Translations under genes and position numbers: made by a program
The notes under the pieces: model-generated
What the model saw: the letters and a program-made list of their open reading frames with translations, nothing else
What the model was told of the DNA's origin: nothing
Database searches by the model: none
Assembly (NCBI RefSeq): GCF_949628265.1
Contig: NC_088786.1
Span: 20,171,681-20,235,680, forward strand
DNA length: 64,000 nucleotides
DNA from: Cloeon dipterum
Taxonomy: Eukaryota; Arthropoda; Insecta; Ephemeroptera; Baetidae
Direction: 5' to 3'
Part shown: positions 39,279-53,157 of the stretch, one piece after another
How positions within the stretch are numbered: position 1 is the first letter of the stretch
Layout: each line of letters starts with the position of its first letter

Positions 39279-40935
39279 CAAAGCCGCTGCCGCCACCGCC
39301 GACCGCCTCCGGCGGGGGCACGGCCCCGCACGCCGCCTCCTCGCACGCGCCCCGGGGCTCCGCGCTGGCCGCTCATTTGGCTCCGACTGAGCGAGCGCCG
39401 CCAGCGCCCCCCGCCGACCCCCCTCCGCCGCCCCATTGGCCCGAACGGGCACCACGTGGCCCGCCGCCGGCTATTTGCGGACACCCTGTATCCCGTGGAC
39501 ACGCACACCGCCGCCCGCAGCAACTCGCCGCACGCATACAGAATGAGAGAAAGAAACTCTTGAGGGTTCGCCGGCGCCGCTCAGCGGTTTTCCCGCCAAA
39601 CGCTTAGTTTTTATTGCAAATTGTCTATTGAGGAAAGGACCTCTTGTTGGAATCCTACATTTTTGGGGCAAAATTTTCAGTTCAATTTTTTTGAAAAAAA
39701 AAAACAGTAAGCAATTTCCGTTTTCATTTTCAGACCGTAAAATATTTGAAAAGTTTTTTATAAAATCTTTTAAAATATACAAGGAACAAAAATCTTAACA
39801 AGTTGAACGCAATATACATTTTTATTCCATTTTTAGTCATGAAAATGATTTGCTTTTAAGGCAATCGAAAAATGTGTAGCGACAGGCAATATTGAACGTT
39901 TACAAAGTAGAAAGAAAGGGAAAGTGTTCAGAAACTGTACCAGTTTTTTATTATGAAAATTTGAAACCATTAATTGTTTCGAGTGGTTACTCCGCTTTGC
40001 TCGCAAAAACGAAGTTGAGGAAAGTTTTTGACCAAAATTTTGAGCTGATTCCAAATCTGAGTTCTGTTTTTCGATCAGATGACCGAAAAATTGTGTTAAG
40101 GGTGAATTAATGTAGGGGTTGGCCTGAGGATAGTTAGGTTTTAAATCAAAGTTAACCGCACGTCTTTATGCTGGGAATTTTTTCTCAAAGACCAGTGGTG
40201 ATGAAAAATTATATAAATAGGAAAACTTTTCATTTTTTTTTGGAAATTGGCGAAAAATCCAACAGGCCAAAGGTAAAAAATTAATTTGCTGAGTAGCAAA
40301 CATTTCGTTCTAAAAATTTAAACGAAAATTGTCCATTTTCATAAGGGATACGATTTAGCCGTCGAAATTCAGCGGACAAAAACTTTTTCATAATATGGTG
40401 AGAATTTTTGATTTTCCCAAAATTTTTAGCTGTTAGGATGATTATCGAGTATAGCCAAAATTTAGCTTGGATTTTAGGTACAATTTTCTGCTTAAGTCAA
40501 AACTTTCCCACGCGCCGTTTTAGTGCTGCACGCGATTTCCCAAGAACCTGCTGAAAACCAGAAAAAGATAAGAACGACAAAATACACACCATTAGACTTG
40601 TCTTGGCAAGCTGATTCCAGAGAGATGTGTGGGTTTTGAAAATCAGACCATTTCTAAAAAATTTGAGTCGTTATTATAAACCTTAATTTTTCCAAATGTT
40701 CCTGAATTTTCAAAACACCGAAGCAAATCAACCACCAACTGGAACTACGAGTCATGAGTTCTAAATTGAAATATGGAGCAACATAACCATTGACATAATG
40801 AAATTTTTGTTTTCCTGCTGATAAATTTTAATCGTTTTGCGTCACGCAACTCATTTTCAATGTTAAAAGAGTAAATATTAATTATTGCTGTTGGTTTGAG
40901 ATAGTAAACCATTGTGTTCGCGTTTAAAAATAAAT
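39279..40935. other. CpG-rich segment then AT-rich spacer downstream of XDH
   Basis: The GC-rich stretch continues to about 39.6 kb. From there to the XDH 3' end the sequence is AT-rich with no supported gene. Confidence 0.4.
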
Positions 40936-40941
40936 TTTATT
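40936..40941 (-). terminator. Poly(A) signal AATAAA of XDH (minus strand)
   Basis: TTTATT on the plus strand reads AATAAA on the minus strand, about 80 bp past the XDH stop codon at 41018..41020. Confidence 0.55.
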
Positions 40942-41017
40942 TTCCACAATTCCCGTAAAGTGAAGAATACATTTTGAGTAAAACAAAAATAAAATGGAAT
41001 AAAATTTGTGCTCAAGC

Positions 41018-44000
41018 TCAAGGCATGACGTTCCACGGTGTGAAGGTTCCAGGTTCAGGCTCAGGGAACTGAAAGTCACATTTTTAACAAGCTCCTTTTC
41101 CAGCTGTTTGCAATTACCTTGGTCGTGAATCTGTCTTCGCACGCTACCCTGATGCGGGCTGCGGTGGCTGGGGAGTCTAGACGGAAGGCACCCTTCAGGC
41201 CGACATCTGCCCTTGCTGAAGCGATCGCGTTTTTGATTGCGAAGAAAACTGATGCTGCCAAAAAGAAGGGAGGCTCTCCAACCGCCTAGAAAATAATTCA
41301 ATAATATTAAAAATTTAATGAAATTGGGATTTTAAGACAGTTGAACATTTTTTCTAAACGTCTAATTTACTTGCAAACAACAAATGAGCACAAATTATCC
41401 CATTATTAAACTAGTTCCACACTTCTTCCAAAACCATATAAAACGTCGGAAACGCTTTGGAACTCGTCAATATTATTAAAATTGCTTACAATTCATCACA
41501 AAAAGTGATAATTTTTTTTCTCCCACATTCTAACTTTTATTATTTATTTTCGGAATTTTTTGCGCCTGTATTGTCTTTTGTCATCAATTAAACCAATTAA
41601 AAATACAATGGGACCAAAGGAAAGGATTAATTTTTGTAGGAATAATAAATAAAAAATATCACACGCAATATATTTCCTCTTAAAAAAATATTCAAGCTTC
41701 AAGCGCACTCAATTTAATTTTATACAAAACCGGTTCTGTACAAACCTTTGAGCTGTAGACTGCTCTTGGATTTGGCGCCCCTCGCAGGAGAGACACGTTA
41801 AATTCGGCGGGAATGTCTGAGAAGCCGGGGATTTTGTACATTCCCGGTCCGCGCGAGTAAAGCGTGCCAGTGGGACTGTAGACGAGCTCTTCCATCGTAA
41901 ACAAACCGTAGCCCTGCACAAACGCTCCTTCAATCTGGCCAATGTCGATCGCAGGGTTGATGCTCTCACCAAGATCCATCACAATGTCGGTGCGAATAAC
42001 CTGGGAATACACATTTTGATTTTAAAATTTGGACTGCAAGGGGAAACTATTTTTTATTTCCTGAAAAAATCTTTGAGGAAAATTTCAAGCTTTTAAATTC
42101 ACCATGATAATGATTAGTAATGATGTTTACCTGGTGGTCTCCTGTGAGGCAATCTATTTCAACCTCTGAACAAGCAACTCCATACGTGAAATAGTTGAAC
42201 GCCTTTCCTTGTTTCGTTTTAACATCAAAGCCAATGTCTGGCGTCCTGCAAAAACAATAATTTGCAATCTCCTAATTCGCAGAAAAATCACTTTATTTGC
42301 TCACGCGTGGTATCCTGTAGCAGAGAGGGAAACTCTGTCGAAAAAGGCGGCATTGACCCAGTCCTTCCAGGCGCCTTTTGGATTGGCCTTCTTGTACGGT
42401 TCAAGTCTCTTAAGCAAGATTTCGCAGGCCTCCTAAAATTTAAATAAGGTTATCAATTTATTTAAAACTCCAACTGATTTTTTACAATGACAGCCATTCC
42501 ATTTAAATCGGATCCAGCGCTGGCCGCGGTGGGTGGAGTGTTTGGTACTTTGTCGGTGGATGTTTCGCTGATGTAAATGTCCGTCTCTGGCACTCCAAGG
42601 GCTCTGCTTGCCACCTTTAATTGTATTACTCTAGGAATTAGTCAGTTAAAAGCTAATATCACAGAATGAATCGAGGCGATGCGGCCAACCAACACAAGCG
42701 AGAAGTGTTTTCGGCCGACGTGCGTTTTCCTTCAGAGTGGTTAAGCCATGGAACGATCTGCCACCGATGTTGAAGGACAGCACTGTCGCATAATTTCCCA
42801 CCCTTTGCAAGGACTAATTATGGCGAGTGCATTGTGATAATTTAAGTGTGATTGTGCAAGCACCTTGCGGCTCAGAGCAGGGTGAGATTAATTTTCGGTT
42901 TTCAATTTTTTTTTGCAGTTTTCTACTAGCATTTACAATGTTTTTTTTAATAATGTCTTTATTGTATAATTATTGCAGTTATAGTAACAAAAATTTGTTC
43001 AAATTGATACACACCTGAACCATTTTTGTGTGCAGTCCCTGACCCATTTCGGTGCCACCGTGGCTGATGAGCACAGATCCATCAACATAAATATGCACAA
43101 GCGCGCCAGACTGGTTTAAGAAATACGCAGAAAATGCAATGCCGAATTTCGTGGGCAAAATACACAATCCTCGCTTCTTCCAACGATTCTCGCTGAAAAT
43201 ATAAGGAAAATATTAAGTCCTGTCATCCAAATTTTCAATAAAAACGAAATACTTATTGAATTTCTCCACTTGTTTCTTGCGTTCATTGTAATCAGACTTC
43301 TCGACGCACTCTTCCCAACACTTCTGCAGGGTGCAGTTGATCAGCTCTTGGTTGTAATGGGTAATGTCTCCTTCTTGATATAAATTGATTCTTCGAATCT
43401 AGGGCAGACGCAATTTTAGGTTCAGTTATCTGGTCGAATAGATTCAAATTACCTCCGCTGGATCCTTATTCAAGTACACAGCAATATCCTCGATGTAGTT
43501 TTCGGCTAGGAACATAGACTGAGGTCCACCAAAGCCTCTGTAAGCCGTGTTCGAAGGCAAATTCGTTTTGCACAAAAACCCTTCAGTGTCAATATTGGGA
43601 ATGTTGTAGGCGTTCTCCATGTGGAAGATGGCTCTGTCCATTACCTGGCAAAAAATATATTCAGACATTTAGAACAAAAGTAAAGGTTATTATGCTTTTC
43701 ATATTTTCCAATGGAGATATAAGCTGCAACATTTCAACTAGTTATAGTTAGTTATTCTCAATCTGTCACGGGTCGGAGGAAAAAATTGGCAATGAAATGT
43801 ACTAATTGAAACTAACTGATGTTTCTCAACCTTATGCATTTTTTTAATACTTATACTTTTTATACTTTAGCTTACCGAACAAGACAGGTCAACCGAACAG
43901 CCAGCGTTGTTGTACATGACCATCTTGCAGGCGTGGATTTTTCCTTGCGCGTCAAAGCCAACTTGGTATCGACCCCTGAAAGGATTCCTGCCGCCGGTGG

Positions 44001-47000
44001 CCACCATGTCCTCGTCTCTGTCCAGCATGCAGCGGACGGGCCGCCGCAGCCGGTGTGCGGCCAGCGCGACTGGAAGTGCGAGCAGAGCGGCGCGCGATTC
44101 TTTTCCACCAAATCCACCACCGATGCGCTTGACCCGACAGGTCACGCGGTTGATCGGGACTTTCAGCATGTGTGCAATCAGGCTCTGTACAATTTATGAT
44201 TTGATTTAAGATAGGAGTTGTAAAATTTTCTGTTATCATTGACACTTTTTAAGAGAAATAGAAAAATTTAGCAAAAAAAAAAAAAATAACAAGAATGAGA
44301 AAATCTGGAACAAAGTGGTCAAGTACATTGCCACAATTTAATTAAAAATGTTTGTACGCAAAAATAATTATTGTTGCAAAACATTCTTAAAAGGTAAAAT
44401 ATAATAGCAGAGAAAGGAAAACCATTTTTAGTATGATTTTTTCAGGAAGACGTTTTTTTTAATTGCACCGCGGATTTTTTTTCTTGTTCAAAAAGTTTGT
44501 CTTTGAAATAAATTAGATTGCGTACCTGGATTTCGGACGGGTTTTGCGTGGAGCTGAATATTTCGATTTCATTGTCCTCTTTTGGTACAGCCAAGGAGCA
44601 GTGCGTCTCGAGGTAAAAGTGCTCCTGGCCGCCAATGTGCACTTCACCACTCAATGTGTGCTCTGAACTCTTTAATCCCTGCTCGAAGTTGTTTTTGGTC
44701 AAACGCGGCTTGAACTGTTCAAAGAACGAGTTTTCCTTGATGGCGTCCTGAAATTATATAAATTTGTGTAAAATTTCATAAATCAACCATTCAAGACGAA
44801 AAGAGGCTGAAAATCAAGTAGTGCCAGTGAAAAAACTATACAGTGCTCAATAAAGAATGAAAATAATAATATTGGCAAGGAAACTGCTTGGATTATATTA
44901 AATGCGGGTCAAGTTAAGTGGTCAAAAATGACCTTATATTGAAAAATAACTTTTTTGTTTAGTTTAGGAAATTTTTTGCAATTTAATCTTTCAAACAGAT
45001 TATTTTTTCAATTCTGATAAAAACTTTGATTTACCTTTAAAGGTTTGTTTCGGATTCTGTTGCTTAAAAACTGAGTTAAAATTCCACATATTCTGAACGC
45101 TGATAAAATAATCCTATCTGCTTTCAATATTTATCATGTTCATTAAAACATTCCTTGGGTGTTTATTTTTATTTTTCTTCTAAAATACTAAAAGGGACTT
45201 AAGTAAAATATGTTAATCAGCTGATGATTGTCAGAAAATTTGGACCAAAAAATATTATTTTTTATTGGTGATGTTGCTGCCAAAGTCTATAAAAGGGAAT
45301 TTCTCGGAACGTCAAAAGCGACATAATGATCAATTCTTCTAGTAAAATAAAGTCTTATCCTCCAAACGTTATCACGATTGAGAGAACAAGTGGCTTCAAA
45401 ATTTGATTTTGAAGCATTTCGCACGTTAAATACCCTAACGAGTTTCATAATTTGTTAATGACCATCAAAAAAACAAATTTTGAATTTAAAAATCGTAAAA
45501 TTTCCACAAATTAAAATGTAGTGTCTGGATTCTAGTTTGATTTGAGAAAGCATGAGATTAATTAAAGAGAATAAGGATGTGCGTGTGTACTTTCAATATT
45601 TTAACAAATCGGCTATATAGCTTATATGATATTTTTTCACGTAAATAGATGCAGTGACCTACGTCAATAGTGACGATGATAGGCGTCAATTCCTCATACT
45701 CGATTTTGACCAGCTTGGCTGCACGCTGCGCGGTCATTTGGTCATCTGCAACAACTGCGCCTATCACTTGACCTTGGCTCGTGACCTTTTCATTGAATCA
45801 TTAGCTGCGATTGCAGAAGAAAACAAGTTGTGCCATACAGTTTTTGAAACGAATATCTCCTCGTCTTTGATGATTGTGCCGTGCTGATTGGCGTCAGGGC
45901 TGAGGTCCTTGGCGCTGAAAAACGCGTGCACGCCCTTCGTGGCCAGAGCGGCCGACGCGTCCACGCTTATGATGTTGGCGTGAGCTTTGGTGCTCAAGAC
46001 CAGAGACAGGTACAATTCGTTGGCTATTTTTGGGATGTCGTCGCAGTAAACAGCCTCACCTAAATTGAAATTTGACATAATTTCCAAAATGTTCAATTAA
46101 AATTTATTTATTTATTTTATGTAAGATTATTTTGATTTTTAACATTTTAAACAGGAAAATAAAGTCTCAAGATGAAAAGAGGATTGCTTTAAAAAAGAAT
46201 ATTGAAATAAGTGTGCGACATGTCTAGAAAATTTCTAGATGGTGCAATTTTTAATTTGCGAGATATGGAGGGGCAAAGGAATGAAAAACGTGCACTGTTT
46301 TTGTTGAAGTAGTGAGAAGATAAAAATTATACGATAAATTGATTTTTACCCTCAGAACATGCTTGGGGTCACCCCTGAAGTCAGGAAAGACCATCAGAAC
46401 ATTCTTTAAGGAATTAAAAAAATTGGAATCAATTTTGTTTTTCTCTTTTTCATTTAATTTTTTAAGAAATTAAACTTTGGAGAGCACGAAAAGAGCCCGT
46501 TGACGGTAAAAAATATTTATTTTGTTTAGCACAAATATATTGTCTGTACAATCTTGGAAACATTCTATTTTTTCCCTTTAACATCTCAAAATTAATGTTC
46601 TAGTTGTCATTTAAATTCAAGAAATCTGAACAATTTATTTTTTATTTTTGGAAAATCAATGCAAAGAGAATTTATTTTCGAGTATCTCACCTGTTGCCTG
46701 TTTGGACCCTGAGAGGTGGGGGACGTTCCTTCCGACCAGGTCGTGCAGTGCCTGTCCTTCAGGCACCACTTCGTGATACTGCGCACTCTTGGTGGGCAGC
46801 GAGTGGAACTGTCTGGTCGCACTTTTCGCCTCCTCAGGCACCACGCCATTTAGGGATTGCTGCACCGAGAGGTAGAACTTGAAGAAGAAACTCAAGGTCA
46901 ATGACCTGCGGAACAGGATCATGCCACCAGGTGCTCCGGGGCTGAGAGGAATTTCCTGGACGAGAAGGTCGAGTGCGGCCTCCAAGGTCTGCTCATTCCA

Positions 47001-50000
47001 CTCCTTGCCCCTCAGAGCCTCGGCGGATTTGGTGGCAAGGATGGTGGTCGGCGCCATTCCTCCGAAAGCCATGCATAGATTGGCAACCTCCTAAACAAAA
47101 ATTATTTTACGAAAATCAGCCAGGGTCGGACAATTGAATTTTTTTTTAATTTTTCCAAAATCCTGCTGTAGGGGAACTTGACGAACAAAACTGCAAACCC
47201 CGAAATCAGCGTCTTTTTATTTACCAACCTTTTGAGGATTCAGGGTGAGATTGAAGGCCGCGTTGACGATGGCGATGTCATCGTCTCTGCGTTTGGCCTG
47301 TTTGTAGGCCAAGAAATGCTGATTTTCCTTTGTGAAAGGGATAGTGATAGACACGAGCACTTCTTCAGGAGAAATGACGTTGCGTCTGTAGCCAGTGAAG
47401 AAAGTGGTGTCCATAGTGACCTTTCGGCTTCCCTTAGAAGCGCTGCTGACCTCCAGCACGCAACCAGCTGCCATGAAAATCGGGTTCAAGTCGGAAATTG
47501 GGCTGCCGGTCATGATGTTTCCACCGACAGCTGCCACGTTTCTGATCTGCTTGCCTGATATTTTGTTATATAAGAAAGGGAAATAAAATTGAGCACTATT
47601 TCTGACCTGCAAACCAGTTGAGCATATCAGTGATGGCTTTGAAAACCTGGGTTGTAGCCTCAGGTTGCTTTTTCTGCTGCTCCTTCAAGGTTGCTTCCAG
47701 TTCAGAAAGAGTCACAGCAGCCCCAAATTTGACTCCCTGGCCTTTGATGACCTGAACTGAGGTTAGCTCCTTGACGTGATTGGGCTGGATGAGCACCGGA
47801 TAGTGGAAGTTCTTGAACTTGACTTCAACGCCGATTTCAGTGTTTCCCACCACGATCTTGGCGGAAGGGTGCTTCTCCTTCAACTGCAGAAGGTCAGACA
47901 ACTTGGTTGGCCTGTACCATGTGGCTCTTTCGCTGGAAAAGGTGAGGAACTGAGCGTCGTACTCATCCGCGACTTGCAGCTCGGGCGGGAAAGTCGGCTC
48001 CTAAACCAAATTAAAGATAAAAGAGATCAATGTAGTTAAGGTTTAAATTATTATTTCTTGAAAAGTAATCAAGGTTTAATTAAACTTTGAAATTTTGAAT
48101 CTGCTCAGCGAGACTCATCAAATGATATGTAATTTTCATACGTATACATTTTTTTTAAATCGTTTTTTAAATCCAACAGAAAAAGGGCTCTGCGGGAAGT
48201 CCAGTGCAGAAAAGTCACGGCTTGTAGTAGTTTTATTTTTTTCAGAGATAGTTTTCAACCAATTTTTTGTTAACGAACACCAGCATTTTCAAAGGTGAAT
48301 ATTGCTTTTCTTAATATAAATAGCAAATAATAAAACTAAACTAACCTGCGACGGGTCATACGGTGCAAACTGGTGCGGCTGGACCAGATTTTGGGTGATA
48401 TTCTTGGTGCAAGCACCTTGCTTCTTGCAGCACTTGTCGCCCATGGCGCACCCGCCAGCCTTCCCGTTGGCCACCGCCCTGCCCTGCACCTCGTAGTCCT
48501 CCAAGAAGCTCTTGAAACCCTCGATGATGGGCCTGTAGCCAGTGCAGCGACACAGATTGCCCTGAAACGCTATTTCCAGCTCCTCCAGCGACGGCTTGGG
48601 CTGGTTCCTCAGCAGGGCGTACATGGACATGACGATGCCAGGGGTGCAGAAGCCACACTGCGAGCCATGGCTCTTGGCCAGCCGCTCCTGCACCGCGCTC
48701 AGTCGCGAGCGCGTCGAGCCGATGCCCTCGACCGTGGTCACCGCCAAGCCGTGCATCGAACATACCGGCGCCAAGCACGCGTTTACAGCCAAGTGACTGG
48801 TAAATTCAGTGTCAAAGAATATTATCTCTTGGAGGCGAAGGAATTTTTTTCATTTTCCTGATCCCCCCCATATTTTTTGTTCTCGAGAAAAAATTGATAA
48901 TTGCATTTTGCCAAACCATTAAATTACTTTTGTCCACTTTTACTGTTTCCAGTGAATATATTTTTCTGCAAACATTTAGTGATTCAAATTCTTGATGAAA
49001 TAATTCAGCAAGGAGAATATCACGAAAATCAAGTTTTATTTTTTGGCTTAAAACAGATTTTTTTTCAATCAAATATAATTAAAATATTTGAAAATATACG
49101 ACCTTTTTTATTTAAAAACAAAGCTCACGACCCTAGTCATGGTTTTTGCTAGAAATTCACGAGAGCAAAATGAATGTTGAGAAAGGATACACTATTTTCT
49201 TGCTATCGCGGTTGAACTTGGAGACCATAACAGTGCAGGCGCCGCATCCTCCTTCAGCGCATCCGAGTTTGGTTCCAGACAAACCAACTTCACTTAGCGT
49301 TAAGGAAACCTTTTTTATTTCTTGTTCTATTAATAAACTAATTAAAAGCAGGTATTCGAACCATTTTTATTTTATTTAGTTGTCAAAAGGAATTAAAAAG
49401 TCACGTGCGGAAGAGGCCAACCGTTTTTACATTACGGAAACCAGTTCTCATGCTTGGAGCACCTTTATCTCCGCGTGACTGGCTGTTTGGATTGCTAAAT
49501 TTGCAGAACCAGTTTATTTGAACGAAAAATCATGTGACTGAAGATCACATATTCGGTCAGTTACGTAACAATTAAAAAATCTAATTAATGCTATTTATTT
49601 AATTCGAATTCGATTAGAGCGAGGTCACGGAGCAAAAATAGAGTAAACGCGTGTGTCTTATCTTTCTATAGTTATCACTATAGAGTGGGTACAGATTTAT
49701 GGCGCTTCCGTGCTTTTGTGACAAGTTACGTTTTAAAATGAGATATGAACAAATATAATTTTGCTTCATTTTTAAACAAAAGTCCCAGTGAATGTAAAGG
49801 ATACGTTTGTTGCGCAGGTAGTAAAGCAGCGTCCATTCAGGGTCAACATTTTCATCGACGACCTGTTCAAAACAAACAAGCAATGATTGCGTAACAAATA
49901 AATAATCTTTGCGTATGTTTGCCAGGAGTGATAGAAACAAAAAGAATGCGAGAGGAAGAATCAGAAGTGCAATATTTGCATACAAGCACGTGATAAGTAA

Positions 50001-51602
50001 TGTAAAAAACATTCTCGTGTCAGCAACCCGGGGGAACAGAATCTGATCGCCTTTATATATTTATACACTTGTAGCTGCCGCGCAGCGTAGTAACAAGACA
50101 CAAGGCGAAAAGCTGAAGCGCGGATAATTAAAAGCGGCATTAATGCTTTCGTTAATCGTCTTCCGCCAACATGTGCGTTGCGCAAGACTTAAGTTTTTTA
50201 TTTAGGCCTACCGTCTACCAGTTGCATAGACTCCTTTCCTTTACGTTGACTTTGTTTGTCTATGATTTCTTATATTCGTTGGAAGAGAATGATTTTAAAT
50301 TAATGCACTTTGTCGGTTCAGGGGAACAGGTTTTAACTGTTGGCTTCAGATCTCCAATGGAATGCAACTCGTGGAGCACAGAATTATTTATCAAGCAGCA
50401 ACAGTGTACCACAAGTACAAACAAATAATGATATGAACTTTGCAGCTTAAAGCTAAAACTAAATACACTTGCCTTGAAAGTAAAAAAAAAAACTAAATGA
50501 AATATACCGATCTCAACATGAGACCCGATTTTCTGATCTAATTTTTAGTTTAAAAATTTTTATCGCAGCATGTGTAAAATAATAAAAAATATCATTCTAC
50601 GATTAAAGTTTTGCCAAATTTCTCCAAAATTTAAGGCAATTATTGACCGTATTTTCTTGGCAGATTTCCTTTTTATCCATCTGCGCATGAAACCCTTTTT
50701 GGTAAACCTTGGTTAGGAAAATAAAAAATTGCATTTAGGGAGACAATGCTAACCAATTGGAAAGAATGCTAACTTATTGCAGCCACTTTCTCAAAAATTT
50801 ACACCCCTATATTCCTACATCAATATTGGCTTTAGCTCAAGCTTTAGATTACTTTATGCATCGGCAACAAGGATTTTCTGGGGTTTTGCACCAGCAATCC
50901 TCTTTAATTTATTATGTACTCATCATTAATTGAAACTGACATTTTTTGCTCCCTGAAATGTGATATTTTCTGGGCACATCCACCCGACCACTCGTGACTT
51001 CACAGATTAAAAAAAAATTTATTCCTCCTGCAAGAGAAATCGTGCACCGTCGGATATAACAACACCGTTTTATCCCTCTTGTGCCTAGAGTGAGAGAAAA
51101 AAACAACTATGACAGAGACGTGATAATTTTGGTTGCGTAAAAACAATTTCGGAACTCTTAGAAGTAATTTATTAAATAACAGAGATTTTTACACCAAATA
51201 CGTCAGAGGAGTTTCTAAAGCAACAAGTGTCTATAAACACTATTGACGTGCGCAAACAAGAAGAAGCAAACAAAGCGATCGGTCAGCAAAGCGAATCGAT
51301 CGGGAGGAAGCAAGAAAATGCTGCGAAAGAGAAGTCAGTCAAGTTGCGGCCGCAATATCGGCGTAATTAACAACACAACAAGAGCCGGCCGGGCAGGCAG
51401 ATAACGCGAGTTGGCGGTGTGCAGATAAAAATCTCAATTTATATTCTATTCAATTTCGAGTTGCCTTTAATCTCACCGCCAGACGAGTGCTCTCACTCTC
51501 AGCACAATAAAATACTAATAATTATTATTTTTATTTCACCTTTCTGCCGTTGACGAAGAAGACGAGCGCCCTGCTGCAGTTGCTGTCTCGCGAGTCGCCC
51601 AT
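41018..51602 (-). CDS. Xdh: Xanthine dehydrogenase, complete, 20 coding exons, about 1341 aa
   Basis: Exons (minus): 51540..51602, 49805..49862, 49191..49287, 48346..48796, 47607..48000, 47229..47554, 46691..47090, 45839..46059, 45663..45785, 44526..44747, 43876..44184, 43453..43644, 43253..43398, 43015..43192, 42486..42614, 42305..42432, 42131..42245, 41746..42000, 41118..41285, 41018..41068. All phases agree and sum to 4026 nt, the usual family length. Order of domains: plant-type 2Fe-2S ([14 protein letters not shown]), second 2Fe-2S ([25 protein letters not shown]), FAD domain ([24 protein letters not shown]), then the molybdopterin region with [21 protein letters not shown] (substrate arginine), MGQGLHTKM, the active-site glutamate in AVGEPP and a terminal FTPWNVMP. 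It oxidises hypoxanthine and xanthine to urate with NAD in purine catabolism and pteridine metabolism (rosy in flies). The Arg in AYRGFGG and the FAD-side motif favour XDH over aldehyde oxidase. Some splice sites are weak (acceptor GTGAAG before exon 3; a 53-bp intron between exons 8 and 9). Confidence 0.95.
42662..42793 (+). mobile_element. LINE reverse-transcriptase C-terminal fragment, antisense in an XDH intron
   Basis: Reading the plus strand in one frame gives [14 protein letters not shown] followed by [18 protein letters not shown] and a stop at 42791..42793. The pattern R-x-F-S-x-R-x-V-x-x-W-N-x-L-P is typical of the tail of non-LTR retrotransposon reverse transcriptases (CR1/Jockey/RTE-like). 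It lies between XDH exons 15 and 14, in the opposite orientation. Only about 44 codons remain, with no flanking ORF, so it is a dead fragment. Confidence 0.7.
46226..46410. repeat. Dispersed repeat, copy B (copy A at 11523)
   Basis: This lies in the XDH intron between exons 8 and 7. It shares AGATGGTGCAATTTTT and the following GAGATA and GGCAAAGG words with copy A, and a late TCAGAACAT. Divergence is considerable, so the insertion is old. Confidence 0.55.
49863..51539 (-). other. XDH intron 1
   Basis: This 1.7-kb intron separates the 21-codon first exon from the rest and is a common place for regulatory elements. I see no other gene in it. Confidence 0.6.
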
Positions 51603-53157
51603 CCTTTTCTCCCGCAGCCTCCAAGCGAGTGTCTCGCCGTCGAGAGGGCCCCCTCCCACGGTCTCAAGCCTCAAGCCGGTGTCGGCGTGGGGAGGAGGGG
51701 GGTCGGACGGCCCTGCTCGCCCACAGGCACTCGGCCATGCACCGCTCGCTGCTGCTGCTGCGTCTGCAGAACCTCAAAAGCTGCAATGTCAACCCTGCCA
51801 GCCTTTCAACCCACCAACATGCCCAAGCCGCACAAGTGAGTTTCGAATTTCTTCCGAAATTTTTTTAAGAGCGTAAAAAGCCTTTTGCGGTGGACACATT
51901 TTATTAGATTTATGTTACAATTTATTTTCGCAACGTAAAATATGATTTTGTTGAGGGAATCCGCCTAAAAAATTTGATTTTATCTAAGAATAACAGTTTT
52001 GAAATTGTTACGGCTGACCTACAAAAGAAAAAAAGAGGAGTGTCACTACTTGTGGCTCACTAATTTGCTAGCACGTAATGACTTGTTTGACGGAGAAGGT
52101 CGTTTTAATTAATCCGCTGATGTTGTCAGCGATTCCATTCATATCAGCCTCTCAGATGACACGTCCGTCCTAATCCGCAAAAGGGCAGAAACCGTATTTT
52201 GACGTTCGCTCTTCCAATAAGGTTCCGCGACAATCGACAATACAACGATGGAATGTGCGCGTCACCTTTACAGTCTTTCACCGCGCGCGCGGGCAATCAG
52301 GCCGCACCTTGGTGGCAGATTAGAAGCATTTATAATAAGGTGCTCACTTTCAAACCGCAGAGGACCTTTTTGTATCAATAAACAAAGCAGGTTCTCACAA
52401 TTCCTGCTTTGGAAATTGCGTTACATAAGAAGGGGTTGGGATTCATAGATATACTTTTTTTTCAGTACATCTGATTTTAATTTTGGCTTCAAATGGGCAC
52501 ATATTGTTCAATTTCAATATTTTAAACCGCAAAAGCCAATATTATCTTAAAAATATTAAAGATAGTTAAAAAACCTTTTTTCTGATGAGATGATTTTTAT
52601 TAACAACATCAATGTTTTAATTTTTTTAATTAATAAGTAATGGCTTTAAAATTTAAATTTTCTTGTAGAGCTATAAAGTCAGTATTAAGGTTGTGCAGGG
52701 CAGAGAAAGGAATCTTATGACTTGTAAGATTCCCTAAAAAATTTTTACAACATCCACGAAGATAACCACCTGATTTTGACAAAAATATTCTTTGACAATA
52801 AAAAATAACCACAGAGGCAATACCTATTTTTTGGCGAAAAAATCAGCCTATAAAAAGGGGTAAAATACCAACTTTCCTTAAAAAAATATGATAAAAATTC
52901 GTCTAAAAATCCCCACCCAAGGTAAAGAGTCTCTAACGTTAGATTGGGGACAGTTTCACTTGTCAGCAAAAAGCTTTCTGTATAATTTAATAGTTTTTAT
53001 TTTCTTTCATCGGCGCAGTATTTTATTTTCAAGCGCATATATTCAATTTTCCGTTCTTTACATAAGTGAAAAAAGCACATAATGCTCCGCGGAGAAGCCA
53101 AGTTGGCTATATTTCACTTTCAAACTATATACACAAATAGTCTTTCTCTTTACCGTT
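51603..53157. other. XDH upstream region and COX20 3' flank
   Basis: The first 250 bp upstream of the XDH start are GC-rich and should hold its promoter. A possible COX20 poly(A) signal (TTTATT on plus) lies at 53022..53027. No further gene is recognised. Confidence 0.45.

Noticed and set aside
45393..45415. 10-bp perfect inverted repeat GCTTCAAAAT/ATTTTGAAGC with a 3-nt loop in an XDH intron
   Set aside because: It is short and AT-rich, and such stems occur by chance in a window of this size.
41018..51602. Aldehyde oxidase as an alternative identity for the molybdo-flavoenzyme
   Set aside because: The substrate-pocket arginine in [11 protein letters not shown], the AVGEPP context and the FAD-domain FFTGYRR motif fit XDH better. 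Decisive check: a phylogeny with insect XDH and AO.
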